A DNA stretch of 64,000 nt, from the NCBI RefSeq assembly GCF_011734195.1, contig NZ_JAANTH010000002.1, positions 558,001 to 622,000 on the forward strand, read 5' to 3'. The notes beneath the pieces are model-generated. The model saw only the letters and a program-made list of their open reading frames with translations. It was not told the DNA's origin and did no database searches. Positions within the stretch are counted from its first letter, which is position 1, and each line of letters opens with the position of its first letter. This DNA is from Halobacterium sp. R2-5 (GTDB lineage: Archaea > Halobacteriota > Halobacteria > Halobacteriales > Halobacteriaceae). The translations under genes and the position numbers were made by a program. Shown piece by piece: positions 1 to 8,181 of this stretch.

Positions 1-1
1 C

Positions 2-457
2 CGGGGCCTCGACATTACGAGACGAACTGCTGGAGATCCGGGCCTCTGGCACTGGCTAGCAGTCGTCCGGTATCCAGAGCTCATCCGGCACCGCTGGGAG
101 TACCGCTCTGAGGAAGCGATGAGGGAGAAGTTCCTCGGGGCAGGTTCCGATTTGTACTCGAACGCCATCCACCGTCTCTGGTGGATTGCGGAGCTAACTT
201 CCCGTGACGACGATTATTCGACGACTGACGCGGTCTTCGCCAATCAGACGATGGTCAACAAGGTGTTTGACCGCTGGTTCGCGCGCTACCGACCCGCTGT
301 CCGAGCTATGTGCGACGAACTCGCAGATGAACCATCCCGTGTCATTGACGAGACGACGCGACGATTCAACCATGCACTGACGAACGTACAGCTTGAAGGC
401 CTGTCCGAGAACGAGGCACGTGAGATGATTCGGCAGATCGTCGCTGAGTCTCGATAA
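2..457 (+). CDS. C-terminal part of a DUF6339-like protein (5' end outside the window)
   Basis: The reading frame is open from the first bases of the window and ends at 457, so this is the 3' part of a longer gene. An ATG at 119 exists, but the codons before it read as protein with the same character, including a stretch like GLWHWLAVVRYPELIRHRWEY, so the ATG is not the likely start. The Trp- and Arg-rich pattern resembles DUF6339, a family of unknown biochemical role; this match is from memory and is tentative. It converges on the wHTH gene on the other strand. No catalytic motif is visible in the part seen. Confidence 0.55.
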   Translation, partial: RGLDITRRTAGDPGLWHWLAVVRYPELIRHRWEYRSEEAMREKFLGAGSDLYSNAIHRLWWIAELTSRDDDYSTTDAVFANQTMVNKVFDRWFARYRPAVRAMCDELADEPSRVIDETTRRFNHALTNVQLEGLSENEAREMIRQIVAESR

Positions 458-470
458 ACTACGTCCACCC

Positions 471-704
471 TTAATTGCGATCTTCAACTGTCCATATCAG
501 TGTGTTTCCAACCCTCTGAGAAGCAACTAATCCGTCTTTTTCCATCCTCTGTAGTCGCTTGTAAGCGGTGTCATGAGCACAACCAACTTGATCTGCGATC
601 TCGCCCGTACCGGCCATCCCCCCCTCTAAATTAATCGCGTTAAGGAAATCCTCGGTGGAGTATTCGCCAGTGTATCTTCCTGTCTCTTCGTCCCGGTCGG
701 GCAT
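471..704 (-). CDS. Small winged-helix DNA-binding regulator
   Basis: This 77-residue protein has an acidic N terminus (MPDRDEETGRY) followed by a winged helix over residues 18-75: a helix-turn-helix with GTGEIADQVGC and DTAYKRLQRMEKDGLV, then a short wing ending in LIWTV. Haloarchaea use many such stand-alone regulators on mobile elements. I chose the ATG at 704 because the open frame upstream of it reads as an unrelated hydrophobic stretch. It is divergent from the HNH gene at 904, and the 200 bp between them hold a 22-bp palindrome that is a good candidate operator. The target genes are inferred from position only. Confidence 0.7.
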   Translation of the reverse strand: MPDRDEETGRYTGEYSTEDFLNAINLEGGMAGTGEIADQVGCAHDTAYKRLQRMEKDGLVASQRVGNTLIWTVEDRN

Positions 705-782
705 CGTTTTCTCTTTCCACGCCACTCTGATTAGTCCTAACGGTATACCGAAGGCCAATATGAGGCCTCCGAAAGGCATTTA

Positions 783-804
783 CCATTATGAGTATTCATA
801 ATGG
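783..804. promoter_or_regulatory. 22-bp palindrome, candidate operator between divergent genes
   Basis: Nine-base arms CCATTATGA and TCATAATGG are perfectly complementary and are separated by GTAT. The site lies between the wHTH gene (start 704, minus) and the HNH gene (start 904, plus). A dimeric binding site for the neighbouring wHTH protein is the simplest reading, but this is inferred from position. Confidence 0.5.
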
Positions 805-844
805 GTGTGGAGACTGGCCTTAGGGGTGTTGGGTATCAGAAATG

Positions 845-867
845 CCCGGGTGCTAGAGACACCCGGG
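845..867 (+). repeat. GC-rich hairpin before the HNH gene
   Basis: CCCGGGTG at 845-852 and CACCCGGG at 860-867 form a perfect 8-bp stem with a 7-base loop. It lies 37 bases before the chosen start of the HNH gene. It could be an RNA hairpin in the leader or a second protein-binding palindrome. Confidence 0.4.
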
Positions 868-903
868 GCGTCAAGCAAGAACCAAGCAATACGACAACGA
901 AGT

Positions 904-1983
904 ATGGCAGAAACTACAGCACGATCGAACGGCGAATCAAGCGGTGACCGAACAGGCAGTGGCGGGTCTGACCGCACCGGACTCTGTGAGTGTAACGAGA
1001 CCGTGGACCCAGACACGCGTCAGGAGGTATTGGAGGAGTACAAGCACCGATGCCAAGCGTGTGGGCGGCGCGGTCCGGAAGAAGGAGGGTTGGCGACGAT
1101 ACACGTCCACCATATTGACCGTCACATTGATGACATGGATGAGCACGCGATGGAGAACTTGACGTTGATGTGTCGTCCGTGTCACAGCTGGCTCCATCAA
1201 CAGGCGACGCCGGGTGAGTCGCCGGTGACGATTACGGACGCGGATCGGAACGTCCTGTTGCCGCAGGACGTTGAGGTGTTGCAATTCCTCGCATCGCACG
1301 GGCCAACGCGGACAGGGGACATCGCGTCTGGGATGACCGCTGACCTGTCTGTGTCTGCGGTCCGGGAGCGACTCTGGGTTCTCATGGGGCTGGACAATCG
1401 TGTTGAGTCGCGTGACCGGCAGATCGTCGATAAGGACGTCGAGACCGGTGAGTGGGGACTCACGGATCAGATCGAGAACTCTGCTCGCGGTCACATCCCG
1501 GATGACCAGCAGTTACTGTTGCAGCGGATGGAGGATGAGCAGGTGCGGCGCGCGCTTGACCGCGGCTGCGAACGGCGCGCGGTGATGGACGTCCTGGGAA
1601 TCTCGCGGCGCTCAACGTTCAACAAAATCAAGCGAGCTTACGCGTACGACTTCCCGCTCGACGCGTTCAGCCGCGGTGGCCGCCCGACAAGCGAGACCCG
1701 CAATCAGGGACGTGACGTGGAGCGTGATACACCAAAGGATGACGCAGGCGACGAGCAGCAGCGCCTCAACGATGTCGCTGGCGAGGATCTCGGTCGCGTG
1801 GAAACGTGGGGGAACAGCGATACGACGACTGGGCCATCAGGGTTGGCGGCGGGTAGTGGAGATGATGAGTCCGCCTCCGGTTGTCCAGAGACTGAAGCCG
1901 TGTCACCCAACCTAACTGAGGAGTTGCTTCGAGAACTTCAGTCAGCGATTGAAGCGTTGGAAGCGGCCGACGAAGCGCTGTAA
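904..1983 (+). CDS. HNH endonuclease with C-terminal helix-turn-helix segments
   Basis: This 359-residue protein has a disordered N terminus rich in Gly, Ser and Thr, then an HNH domain at about residues 45-100. The zinc ligands and catalytic residues are visible: C50/C53, H69-H70 in HVHHID, N85, C90/C93 with H94 and H98. A winged-helix segment (about 122-172) and a second helix-turn-helix (about 212-246, GCERRAVMDVLGISRRSTF) follow, then an acidic tail. The family cleaves DNA, and the HTH parts suggest site recognition, as in homing or mobile-element nucleases. I used the ATG at 904; the longer open frame upstream runs through the hairpin at 845-867. The natural target is unknown. Confidence 0.75.
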   Translation: MAETTARSNGESSGDRTGSGGSDRTGLCECNETVDPDTRQEVLEEYKHRCQACGRRGPEEGGLATIHVHHIDRHIDDMDEHAMENLTLMCRPCHSWLHQQATPGESPVTITDADRNVLLPQDVEVLQFLASHGPTRTGDIASGMTADLSVSAVRERLWVLMGLDNRVESRDRQIVDKDVETGEWGLTDQIENSARGHIPDDQQLLLQRMEDEQVRRALDRGCERRAVMDVLGISRRSTFNKIKRAYAYDFPLDAFSRGGRPTSETRNQGRDVERDTPKDDAGDEQQRLNDVAGEDLGRVETWGNSDTTTGPSGLAAGSGDDESASGCPETEAVSPNLTEELLRELQSAIEALEAADEAL

Positions 1984-2146
1984 CCAGAGGTAGGGCCGGA
2001 AATTGAGATCTTTTTGTACGAGTGTAGTGTTGTTCACTTGCCTCGGTCTGCTATCCCGGGTTCGCGTTCAGAGCACGGCAAGCCTGAAAGCGGTCCGGCC
2101 TCTCATTGCGGCTCTAACACTCTTACAGTAATAGTGGAGTTTGAGT

Positions 2147-3034
2147 TTATTCGAAGTCGTCTAGTGAGGTCTGTTCCAACTTGGTTTGGACATCGTCAAC
2201 GAATTCGTCAACTTTCCGCTGGAGTGCCTGAAGTGATTTTGAGACGACTTTCCACTCATCCGTGCTTCCGGCCTGTATCTTCTGGATGTGTTCGTCCAGT
2301 CCCTGTTGCTGGTACTCTGAGAGAATGGTTTTTGTGTGTGATCGAAGTTCGTTTTTCAGATTTGCGTCGAGATCAACCCAGAGTGGGTGAGCATCTTCAA
2401 GGAGATCGTCGACATCGAATGTGTCCTGAGCAAGTGCGACGTGGACGGTGGACTGAAGAATCGAGATTGTGAACTGGCGGTAGTCGTCCTCGTTGGTGCC
2501 GACATCGAATGGGTAGTACTCTGTAGGTAGACGGCGTGTCCCAGTGAAAATGGGGAATGTGGATTGGAGTTCGTCGAGGTTGAATTCGTAGTCTTCGATG
2601 GTTCGCACGATGTATTGGTTGGCGTCCTCGTCGAAGTGAACGACTGCGAAGTCGTTGTCCGGGAGGAACGGGTTTACGGAGAGGTCGGCGAACGACGAGT
2701 AGGCGAATTCAGCGTCGTAGTCTTCAGTTGACTCGGCGGACGAGACGACGCCCCGAGTTAACAGAAAGGTTGGGGAGTGATGAATGGCCTCGTACTTCTC
2801 GTTTTGCTCTTCATCCAACGTCTTTGACTTGCAGTCGATGACGATAGAGTGGTTGTGGGCTCGGCTGGTGAGAATCAGGTCGGGGTTGACCTTGGTTCCC
2901 TCGTGGACGAAGTCGGGATCAATGATGTCGACGGTGTAGCCAAGGTTTCGGAGGGAGTCGGGAAACGTCCGGTCCAGTTGGCACAGACCGATCCACGCGT
3001 TGATTTGGAGGGTGTGGTTAGAGACGTTCTCCAT
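2147..3034 (-). CDS. PD-(D/E)XK-like nuclease, second gene of a two-gene operon
   Basis: This 295-residue acidic protein has a restriction-endonuclease-like core near the N terminus: PDLILTS, then about a dozen residues later IVIDCKSK. This is the spacing of a PD...(D/E)XK active site. The C-terminal third is predicted largely helical and may form a coiled coil (LQALQRKVDEFVDDVQTKLEQ). The start at 3034 overlaps the stop of the upstream gene by one base (TGATG), so the two are translationally coupled. I do not recognise the family beyond the nuclease motif. Its pairing with an unknown protein inside an integrase-rich island suggests defence, which is inference. Confidence 0.6.
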   Translation of the reverse strand: MENVSNHTLQINAWIGLCQLDRTFPDSLRNLGYTVDIIDPDFVHEGTKVNPDLILTSRAHNHSIVIDCKSKTLDEEQNEKYEAIHHSPTFLLTRGVVSSAESTEDYDAEFAYSSFADLSVNPFLPDNDFAVVHFDEDANQYIVRTIEDYEFNLDELQSTFPIFTGTRRLPTEYYPFDVGTNEDDYRQFTISILQSTVHVALAQDTFDVDDLLEDAHPLWVDLDANLKNELRSHTKTILSEYQQQGLDEHIQKIQAGSTDEWKVVSKSLQALQRKVDEFVDDVQTKLEQTSLDDFE

Positions 3035-4128
3035 CACTCCTGCACCTCCATTGTCGCGTTTGAGTCGTAGTGTCGTTGGAGGTTTGAATAGATGCGGAGG
3101 GCGGTGTTCCCGCACGCTTCATTCCCAAGGTAGAGTCGGAGCCACTCAGGACAAATCTCGATGGTATACTTGTCGTTATTGTGGAGGTCGATGCCCTTCA
3201 CCTTCCAGTATTGATCGTCCAATTTTGTCTTCGCTCCCCAAAGTCGGAGCGGGTTCTTCGCCGTGATCGTGTTCTCGATGAACTCTCGGACGTTCTCAAT
3301 CTCGTTGTCCAGTTCGATGACGAGCGGCGTTCCGTCCATCCCGGTGCCGTGGTCTCGGGACTCGTAGGAGAGGCGGTGGTTCTCTTCGATACGTTGGAGG
3401 AGTGTCGAGTAGCGGTTCTTGATTTCAGCTACGGTGTCAAGGTGGAGTTGTATTGAGTCGCCGCCGCTGGTAGTGAAGCGGCCGTTGTGGGTAACTCTCT
3501 CCAAGACAAATGAACCGTTCACTTCCCGCTTGATACCTACACTAGAGAGTGAGAGGAAACTGGAGAGTTCTTCGTGGCTGTCGAGGATGTCGAATAGAGT
3601 GCCGGTACCGCGGCCACTACTCCGGACGGACAAATCACCGAAGGCTAGCCTGTCTTCAATGTAGTCCTCGGAGAATACGTCGTCGGCGTCGTAGCTGACC
3701 CCCACGTCGCGGAACTCGCCCATCTCCATGACGTCGCGCTGCTGTTCAACGGGCATCCATGTGTAGTCCAGACCATTCCGCACGCCGCTGACCATATCTG
3801 CGACGACTTTCTTTGCGTCCTCTGATTCTTCTAGTGTGTACAACGTCCAGAATCGAGAGTCCTCGTGATCAAGGAAGAACGTATAGTTAGTACCGTTGCG
3901 ACGGATTACGAGTTCTTCGAGATTGAAGTCCACCTCGCGTGTTTGGGTAATATCTACTCGTTCTCGGAGGTCTGCCGGTGAGACGTTGGACTCTATCAAG
4001 AACGTCTTTAGCATCGTTTGGCCGGGTTGAAGTTCTTGATCTTCCGACAGCTCGTCGTACGTGCCTTCCATGGTATGTTGGAAGACGTCAAAGAGATCTC
4101 GGCGGCTCTGGATGGAAGTAGTTGACAT
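3034..4128 (-). CDS. Protein of unknown function, partner of a PD-(D/E)XK-like nuclease
   Basis: This is a 364-residue protein without membrane segments or a motif I recognise. It is acidic, alternates strands and helices, and ends in a Trp- and Tyr-rich part (QYWKVKGIDLHNNDKYTIEICPEWLRLYLGN when read in pieces). It is the first gene of a coupled pair, its stop overlapping the next start by one base. A TATA-like ATAAGA lies on the minus strand about 35 bases before the ATG at 4128. It may be a sensor or a recognition subunit for the nuclease encoded by its partner; only the gene order supports this. Confidence 0.6.
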   Translation of the reverse strand: MSTTSIQSRRDLFDVFQHTMEGTYDELSEDQELQPGQTMLKTFLIESNVSPADLRERVDITQTREVDFNLEELVIRRNGTNYTFFLDHEDSRFWTLYTLEESEDAKKVVADMVSGVRNGLDYTWMPVEQQRDVMEMGEFRDVGVSYDADDVFSEDYIEDRLAFGDLSVRSSGRGTGTLFDILDSHEELSSFLSLSSVGIKREVNGSFVLERVTHNGRFTTSGGDSIQLHLDTVAEIKNRYSTLLQRIEENHRLSYESRDHGTGMDGTPLVIELDNEIENVREFIENTITAKNPLRLWGAKTKLDDQYWKVKGIDLHNNDKYTIEICPEWLRLYLGNEACGNTALRIYSNLQRHYDSNATMEVQE

Positions 4129-4474
4129 TTGCGTTTCCTTGGTCTCGTCTCTTGTTTGGCTCTTATCCCCTGGTCGTGTTAATGATTAGCAATCCATGGT
4201 GAAAGTGGAGTTGGTCTCGCTTGGCGGTTTCTTCTGTTGACCTCCGAAAGGAACGTATAAATCCGTGGTGGTGCCTGGCTACCGTTGAACCCCAACTAAG
4301 AACGGATGATCGCGGTGATCTCGCCCCTGGTACCTGAAATAACTGACAAGCGTGGGGTTGAATGCCATCTGGCTATGGACCGTCGTCTATTGCGGCCACA
4401 GGAGTTCTTGACGAGCACAAGTACAGTAGGTGTATCGGACCGAGTCGTACCTAAGTCACGAATAGTACCCGTGG
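4129..4474. other. Intergenic region with promoter-like elements
   Basis: The 346 bases hold the promoter of the minus-strand pair, and on the plus strand a good TATA box (CGTATAAATCC, about 4254-4262). A plus-strand open frame of 59 codons runs from 4306 to 4485 and ends inside the neighbouring gene on the other strand. It is composed of ordinary residues but matches nothing I know, so I do not call it a gene. Nothing else was seen. Confidence 0.4.
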
Positions 4475-5698
4475 TCAGAGGGTGACTTTGGAGATGCGTT
4501 GTCGGTGATAGCTTAATTTCTCGGGGTTGAGGTCGTGTTCCTCATCTACGGTCAGAGTGTTACCGTCAACCGTCTCGTCGTACTCGTGTCGGATTTCGTG
4601 AGTTGCAGGGTCGATTTCTATCACTCCGTAGTCGAAGTCTGCATGGTGGTTTGGACACAGAATGAGAATGTTCCCCGGTGTGTCTGGTCCGGTATGTGGA
4701 TCCCCTAGCGGCTGGATGTGATGACCTTCTGCGTAGGGTTGATTTGACCCCCGATACCGGACATCACCGCAAACCTGGCACTCGAACTCATATGCTTTCT
4801 TTAGGTCTTTGACGAGTGTCGTGTTACGGACTTTCCGACTCACCGTGGTTTCTACAGAATTCGGGGTGGCAGCGTCGGTGACGACCTCTTCCGGGTCTAG
4901 ATTCGAGGCATCAGCTGCGTCTAACACAGCCTGGGAATCGACAGCCCGTTCATCTCCATCCGCCAATATCGAGTCGAATATCGGCATCTCATCAATCAAC
5001 AAGTCGTCTGCGGGATGGGAACATGTCCGTTTGATGTGCCGTCCAATCGTCGCCTCAGAACGCTTCATCTTTGAAGCAACCTTTTCAAGAGTCATTTCTG
5101 GGTCCCGTGCCCAGATCTCCCGGGCTTTCTGGCAATCCTCTCTAGTTAGATCCCCACCTCGTTCATCAATCGTCCGAGCATTCGTCGTTATGTCGTGCGA
5201 ACAGTTCCCATTGAGGTGTCGAACGACGGCCGCGTAGCTCCACCGGACGTCCCGCGCAACATCTATCATAGTTCGCTGTTCGTCTTCGAAGAACCGCTCT
5301 CGGAGCACTGCACAGTCGGTTCTTGAAATCGGTTCCCGGTCACGGATTTCGCCCCGTTCCACGGTTGGAGCGTCGATGTCGTGTGAACACTCACCGGTTA
5401 GGTGACGAGCAATCGGCTGCCATCGGGTCTCGAACCGTTGCTCTAGTGTTTCAGTTTCGACGCCGTCGGCGAACAGGTTCCGGAGCTCTTGGCATTGCTC
5501 AGCGTCTAATTGATGGCTGACCGGTGGGTCGATTGGTTCGATAGCGACGTCGTGACCGCAGTCCCCGTAGAGGTGATGCCGGATCGCCTGTTTCTCAATA
5601 TCTAACTGCTGCGCCAGTGGATTGAACCCGGTTCGCTGGGAGTATTCACGCCGAATGGTCTCGCAACGCTCCGCTGTCACTACAGATTCTTCTGTCAT
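4475..5698 (-). CDS. HNH endonuclease with four tandem Cys/His helix-turn-helix modules
   Basis: This 407-residue protein begins with four repeats of about 60 residues. Each has a Cys near its start (C12, C69, C129, C189), a central helical part, and a closing H-x4-C-x-H signature: H42-C47-H49, H99-C104-H106, H161-C166-H168, H221-C226-H228. The closing motif reads RHLTGECSHDI or close variants. The spacing suggests DNA-binding helices, each tied by a Cys/His metal site. After a linker (about 235-295), an HNH domain follows with C307/C310, H326-H327, N343, C348 and H351-H352. It lies 6 bases downstream of the TFB-like gene, so the two are an operon. The modular array implies recognition of a long DNA site. 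The zinc binding is inferred from residue spacing. Confidence 0.75.
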   Translation of the reverse strand: MTEESVVTAERCETIRREYSQRTGFNPLAQQLDIEKQAIRHHLYGDCGHDVAIEPIDPPVSHQLDAEQCQELRNLFADGVETETLEQRFETRWQPIARHLTGECSHDIDAPTVERGEIRDREPISRTDCAVLRERFFEDEQRTMIDVARDVRWSYAAVVRHLNGNCSHDITTNARTIDERGGDLTREDCQKAREIWARDPEMTLEKVASKMKRSEATIGRHIKRTCSHPADDLLIDEMPIFDSILADGDERAVDSQAVLDAADASNLDPEEVVTDAATPNSVETTVSRKVRNTTLVKDLKKAYEFECQVCGDVRYRGSNQPYAEGHHIQPLGDPHTGPDTPGNILILCPNHHADFDYGVIEIDPATHEIRHEYDETVDGNTLTVDEEHDLNPEKLSYHRQRISKVTL

Positions 5699-5704
5699 AC
5701 TTGC

Positions 5705-6586
5705 TCACCTCAAAGTCCGCCGATATTCGTTGATTGTACGATTAGTCACGTGCACTACGTCTGTCAGATCGTCAACTGACAAGTCAGGACGACCATCATC
5801 CACTCGCTGGTTCGCTTCTAATACGGCAGCGCATACCCCGGCCTCCGTACTACCGTTTCCGGCGACTAATTCTGTATGAGCCTCCAGAACCGCTTCTGTC
5901 TCCGTCACGACTCCTGGAGGAAGGCTACACTCGGTTTTAAGGACGGAAATCCCGTGTTCAGTGTCTTCAAACCGGTGTTTTTCGATAGTGTATTCAGTCT
6001 CCTGATATACTTGTTTGAGAATCTTTGTGTACTCGTTCCGAATCGTCACCTCGGTCGGACCAACCACGTTTGATACTTCACTCTGTGTAACGTCGTAGGA
6101 GCACTCGCTGAGATATTGACCTGCGAAGATTGTACTTGCAGCAATCGTCGTCGGAGCGAGATTCTCTAACCGGCCGGTTAGAGAGTCCACAATATCAAGA
6201 AGAATATCAATCTCATCACTAACACCGAGTTCTTCAGCTGTCGTTTTGAGCGTCGTTTCAGGGCGTGGTGGTGGTAATGGAACGCCAGCTTCGCTCAGGA
6301 TCCGTGATGACACCGTTTGTAAGCGACTATCTTTGATTCGAGCTTCGGCCGCGACCTCTCTGAATGTTGCCCCACATTCTTCCTGGTGTAATCGCACCGT
6401 TGCGTACACACAGAGGGCACTAAGATCGTCGAGTCGAGCAAATTCAATGTCTTGCTCAAGGATTTGATGATAGATGCGGAGTCCTTGCTTGATAACGGAT
6501 TCAGAGAGATCAAGGCTATCACCCATACGTTCTATTTCGCTCGCAACGTAGCGAATTCCCCCTGCTCGGAAGTCGCGCTGACTCAT
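5705..6586 (-). CDS. TFB (TFIIB)-like protein lacking the N-terminal zinc ribbon
   Basis: This 293-residue protein has cyclin-fold repeats of the archaeal initiation factor TFB. The first is at about residues 5-100 (RYVASEIERMGDSLDLSES, ALCVYATVRLH). The second is at about 110-200 (PTTIAASTIFAGQYL, then SEVSNVVGPTEVTIRNEYTK). A further repeat-like segment closes the protein (CAAVLEANQRV, LTDVVHVTNRTINEY). Normal TFB is about 310-330 residues and starts with a CxxC zinc ribbon and B-finger that recruit RNA polymerase; neither is present. It may act as a competitor or dedicated regulator, or bind its own operon promoter. It is first in an operon with the HNH gene. The loss of the ribbon is visible; the function is inferred. 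Confidence 0.75.
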   Translation of the reverse strand: MSQRDFRAGGIRYVASEIERMGDSLDLSESVIKQGLRIYHQILEQDIEFARLDDLSALCVYATVRLHQEECGATFREVAAEARIKDSRLQTVSSRILSEAGVPLPPPRPETTLKTTAEELGVSDEIDILLDIVDSLTGRLENLAPTTIAASTIFAGQYLSECSYDVTQSEVSNVVGPTEVTIRNEYTKILKQVYQETEYTIEKHRFEDTEHGISVLKTECSLPPGVVTETEAVLEAHTELVAGNGSTEAGVCAAVLEANQRVDDGRPDLSVDDLTDVVHVTNRTINEYRRTLR

Positions 6587-6888
6587 TGACCCATCAGTTT
6601 GAACAGACGTAGTAAGTAACTTGTCGTGGAGTGAAGTTGTTCTGCTGTAACTGGGATCGATGAACGAAGAGCACAGGGAGAAATCATTGAGCGTCCGGGT
6701 TTCACCTGATGTTGTGTGGGATAGCTTCGGTAACTGTCTAGTCGATCCTTGCTCTTTAGCTAAATCTTATAGAGTGTCATAGAACGGTTGACACACCTGA
6801 TTCTAACGGTAAATACAGACAAGCTACCTACAGGGTTATTTAGAATATCTACTTCAACGATATTATTTCGGATTAGTACGGAAAGGAG
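6587..6888. other. AT-rich intergenic region
   Basis: About 300 AT-rich bases lie between the TFB-like gene and the next minus-strand gene. They should hold the promoter of the TFB-like gene near 6587-6625. I see no open frame, strong repeat or RNA gene. Confidence 0.4.
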
Positions 6889-7164
6889 TCACTCGTCTCT
6901 GAGTGTCTTGATGGGGACCCATTCCTCTCCCGTATACCATTCCCACTCTTGCCACGGATAGTCCCATGCATAACCATCGTCTCCCCTAATGAGTTTATCA
7001 AAATCACGTGTCGCGCCAGAAGGGCTCCTGGGCTCACCTTGGAACTGAATTCGGCCATTTTGTACCTCCGCAAAAATCGTTATCGCTGAGTATTTGCCTT
7101 GCTCAAGGTACTGCCATCGAAGCGTCGTCCCGTCTGGAAGCATCGGTAGTTCTGGTTCTGGCAT
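6889..7164 (-). CDS. Small RAMA/DUF4357-like domain protein
   Basis: This 91-residue protein has the layout of a RAMA or DUF4357 domain: GTTLRWQYLEQGKYSAITIF, a strand with QNGRIQFQGE, the SPSGATRDF signature, and a closing aromatic stretch with GYAWDYPWQEWEWY followed by EEWVPIKTLR. Such domains accompany DNA modification and restriction proteins and may read DNA modification; here it stands alone. I chose the ATG at 7164 because a TATA-like TTTAAC lies about 30 bases before it, giving a near-leaderless transcript. An upstream ATG at 7206 would put the start before the likely promoter. The domain match is from memory of the pattern. Confidence 0.55.
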   Translation of the reverse strand: MPEPELPMLPDGTTLRWQYLEQGKYSAITIFAEVQNGRIQFQGEPRSPSGATRDFDKLIRGDDGYAWDYPWQEWEWYTGEEWVPIKTLRDE

Positions 7165-7311
7165 TGCCCCTAAACCAACTGTTGAGGTTGTGTTAAACCT
7201 TGTCACGGTGAATGGGACTCGGCGCGGCGGTGACTATGCACATCTACTCACTCGCGTTTCGCCCAATTCCACGGTGAAACGAAACACCTTGGGAATAGGT
7301 CTATGACACCT

Positions 7312-7929
7312 TCAAACCTTCAGTAGATGGTCGTAGACCCGTTCAGTCGTCTGAATACTACGGTGACGAAGTCGGTTGCGGACATCGTACAGCGTGTTTC
7401 CGTCTTCTTCGTTCATCATTCGATAAGCAACACCGTGCCGTAGTGCGTGAGGTGTGACGTCGCTTGGGTCACCTCTACTCCCGTCAAGTTTGTAGGGTCG
7501 AATTGCTGCCTCCTCAGCGATCTTGTGAAGCATATTCCGCACGCCTTGTTCGCTAATTCGTTCGGAGGATCGAGACGGGAAGAGGGCTGGCGTGTCTTTC
7601 CATCGGTTGGTGAGGTACGCCGAGAGCAGACGTGTCGTGTCGCCAGTGAGTTCAAGGGTCACCGGTGGCGGAGAATTCTCATTGGGGTAGTCCTTCTGCA
7701 GGTCCGTGGGAAGGTAGAGTTCCGAGTTGTTGTTCCGCAGGAGTTCTATGTCGATCTGGACGAGCTCGCCTACCCGGAGCCCGGTATCGTACATCGTCGT
7801 GACGATTGCTTCGTTTCGCTGTTGGAGGTATTCTGCACCAGTCGCGTAACATGCCGACCGAAGTGATTCGACTTGATTGGGAGTCACCCACACTTTCGCC
7901 CGAACTTGGGAATTTGCGTACTCACCCAT
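7312..7929 (-). CDS. Tyrosine recombinase, catalytic domain only
   Basis: This 205-residue protein is the catalytic half of a XerC/D-type integrase. The Arg of box I is in TGLRVGEL, the HxLRH box in PHALRHGVAYRMM, and the tyrosine follows LRHRSIQTTERVYDHLL. The usual N-terminal core-binding domain is missing, so the protein is short: either a truncated integrase or one of the small archaeal recombinases. A TATA box (TTTATAAA, 7945-7952) lies just upstream on the minus strand, and a near-perfect 38-bp palindrome lies beyond it at 7972-8009. The start is uncertain; an ATG at 7938 is also possible. Confidence 0.7.
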   Translation of the reverse strand: MGEYANSQVRAKVWVTPNQVESLRSACYATGAEYLQQRNEAIVTTMYDTGLRVGELVQIDIELLRNNNSELYLPTDLQKDYPNENSPPPVTLELTGDTTRLLSAYLTNRWKDTPALFPSRSSERISEQGVRNMLHKIAEEAAIRPYKLDGSRGDPSDVTPHALRHGVAYRMMNEEDGNTLYDVRNRLRHRSIQTTERVYDHLLKV

Positions 7930-7971
7930 TTTGACCAATCCTCTTTATAAACAGTACTGTGCCACAATCAC

Positions 7972-8009
7972 TTGAACTTTGGAGTTTACAAGTAGACTCC
8001 AAAGTTCAA
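7972..8009. promoter_or_regulatory. 38-bp near-perfect palindrome upstream of the recombinase TATA box
   Basis: An 18-base arm (7972-7989) faces its complement (7992-8009) across two bases, with one T:G mismatch. It contains ACTTTGGAGT, which also occurs in tandem form at 20680-20706 and before mnhA at 34320-34329. It lies 20 bases upstream of the TATA box of the recombinase gene. It fits a regulator-binding site, or a crossover site for the recombinase. Confidence 0.5.
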
Positions 8010-8181
8010 TTATTAGGGTTGTTTTCTATCTACCTCGAAATACACGACGAGCAGACAAGACTAAATCAGGAACCCATCGTTAATGCCTGCACACCAAGCG
8101 ATCTCGTAAGGAACCCTGAATTGATTTCCCCGAGGGCACGCGGTACAGTCCGCGGCATGATATGTTGCGCTTGGAGAACCG

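Noticed and set aside
4340-4360. GTGGGGTTGAA resembles the end of some haloarchaeal CRISPR repeats
   Set aside because: Only one copy is present, without regular spacing or spacers, and the rest of the unit does not match; there are no cas genes in the window.
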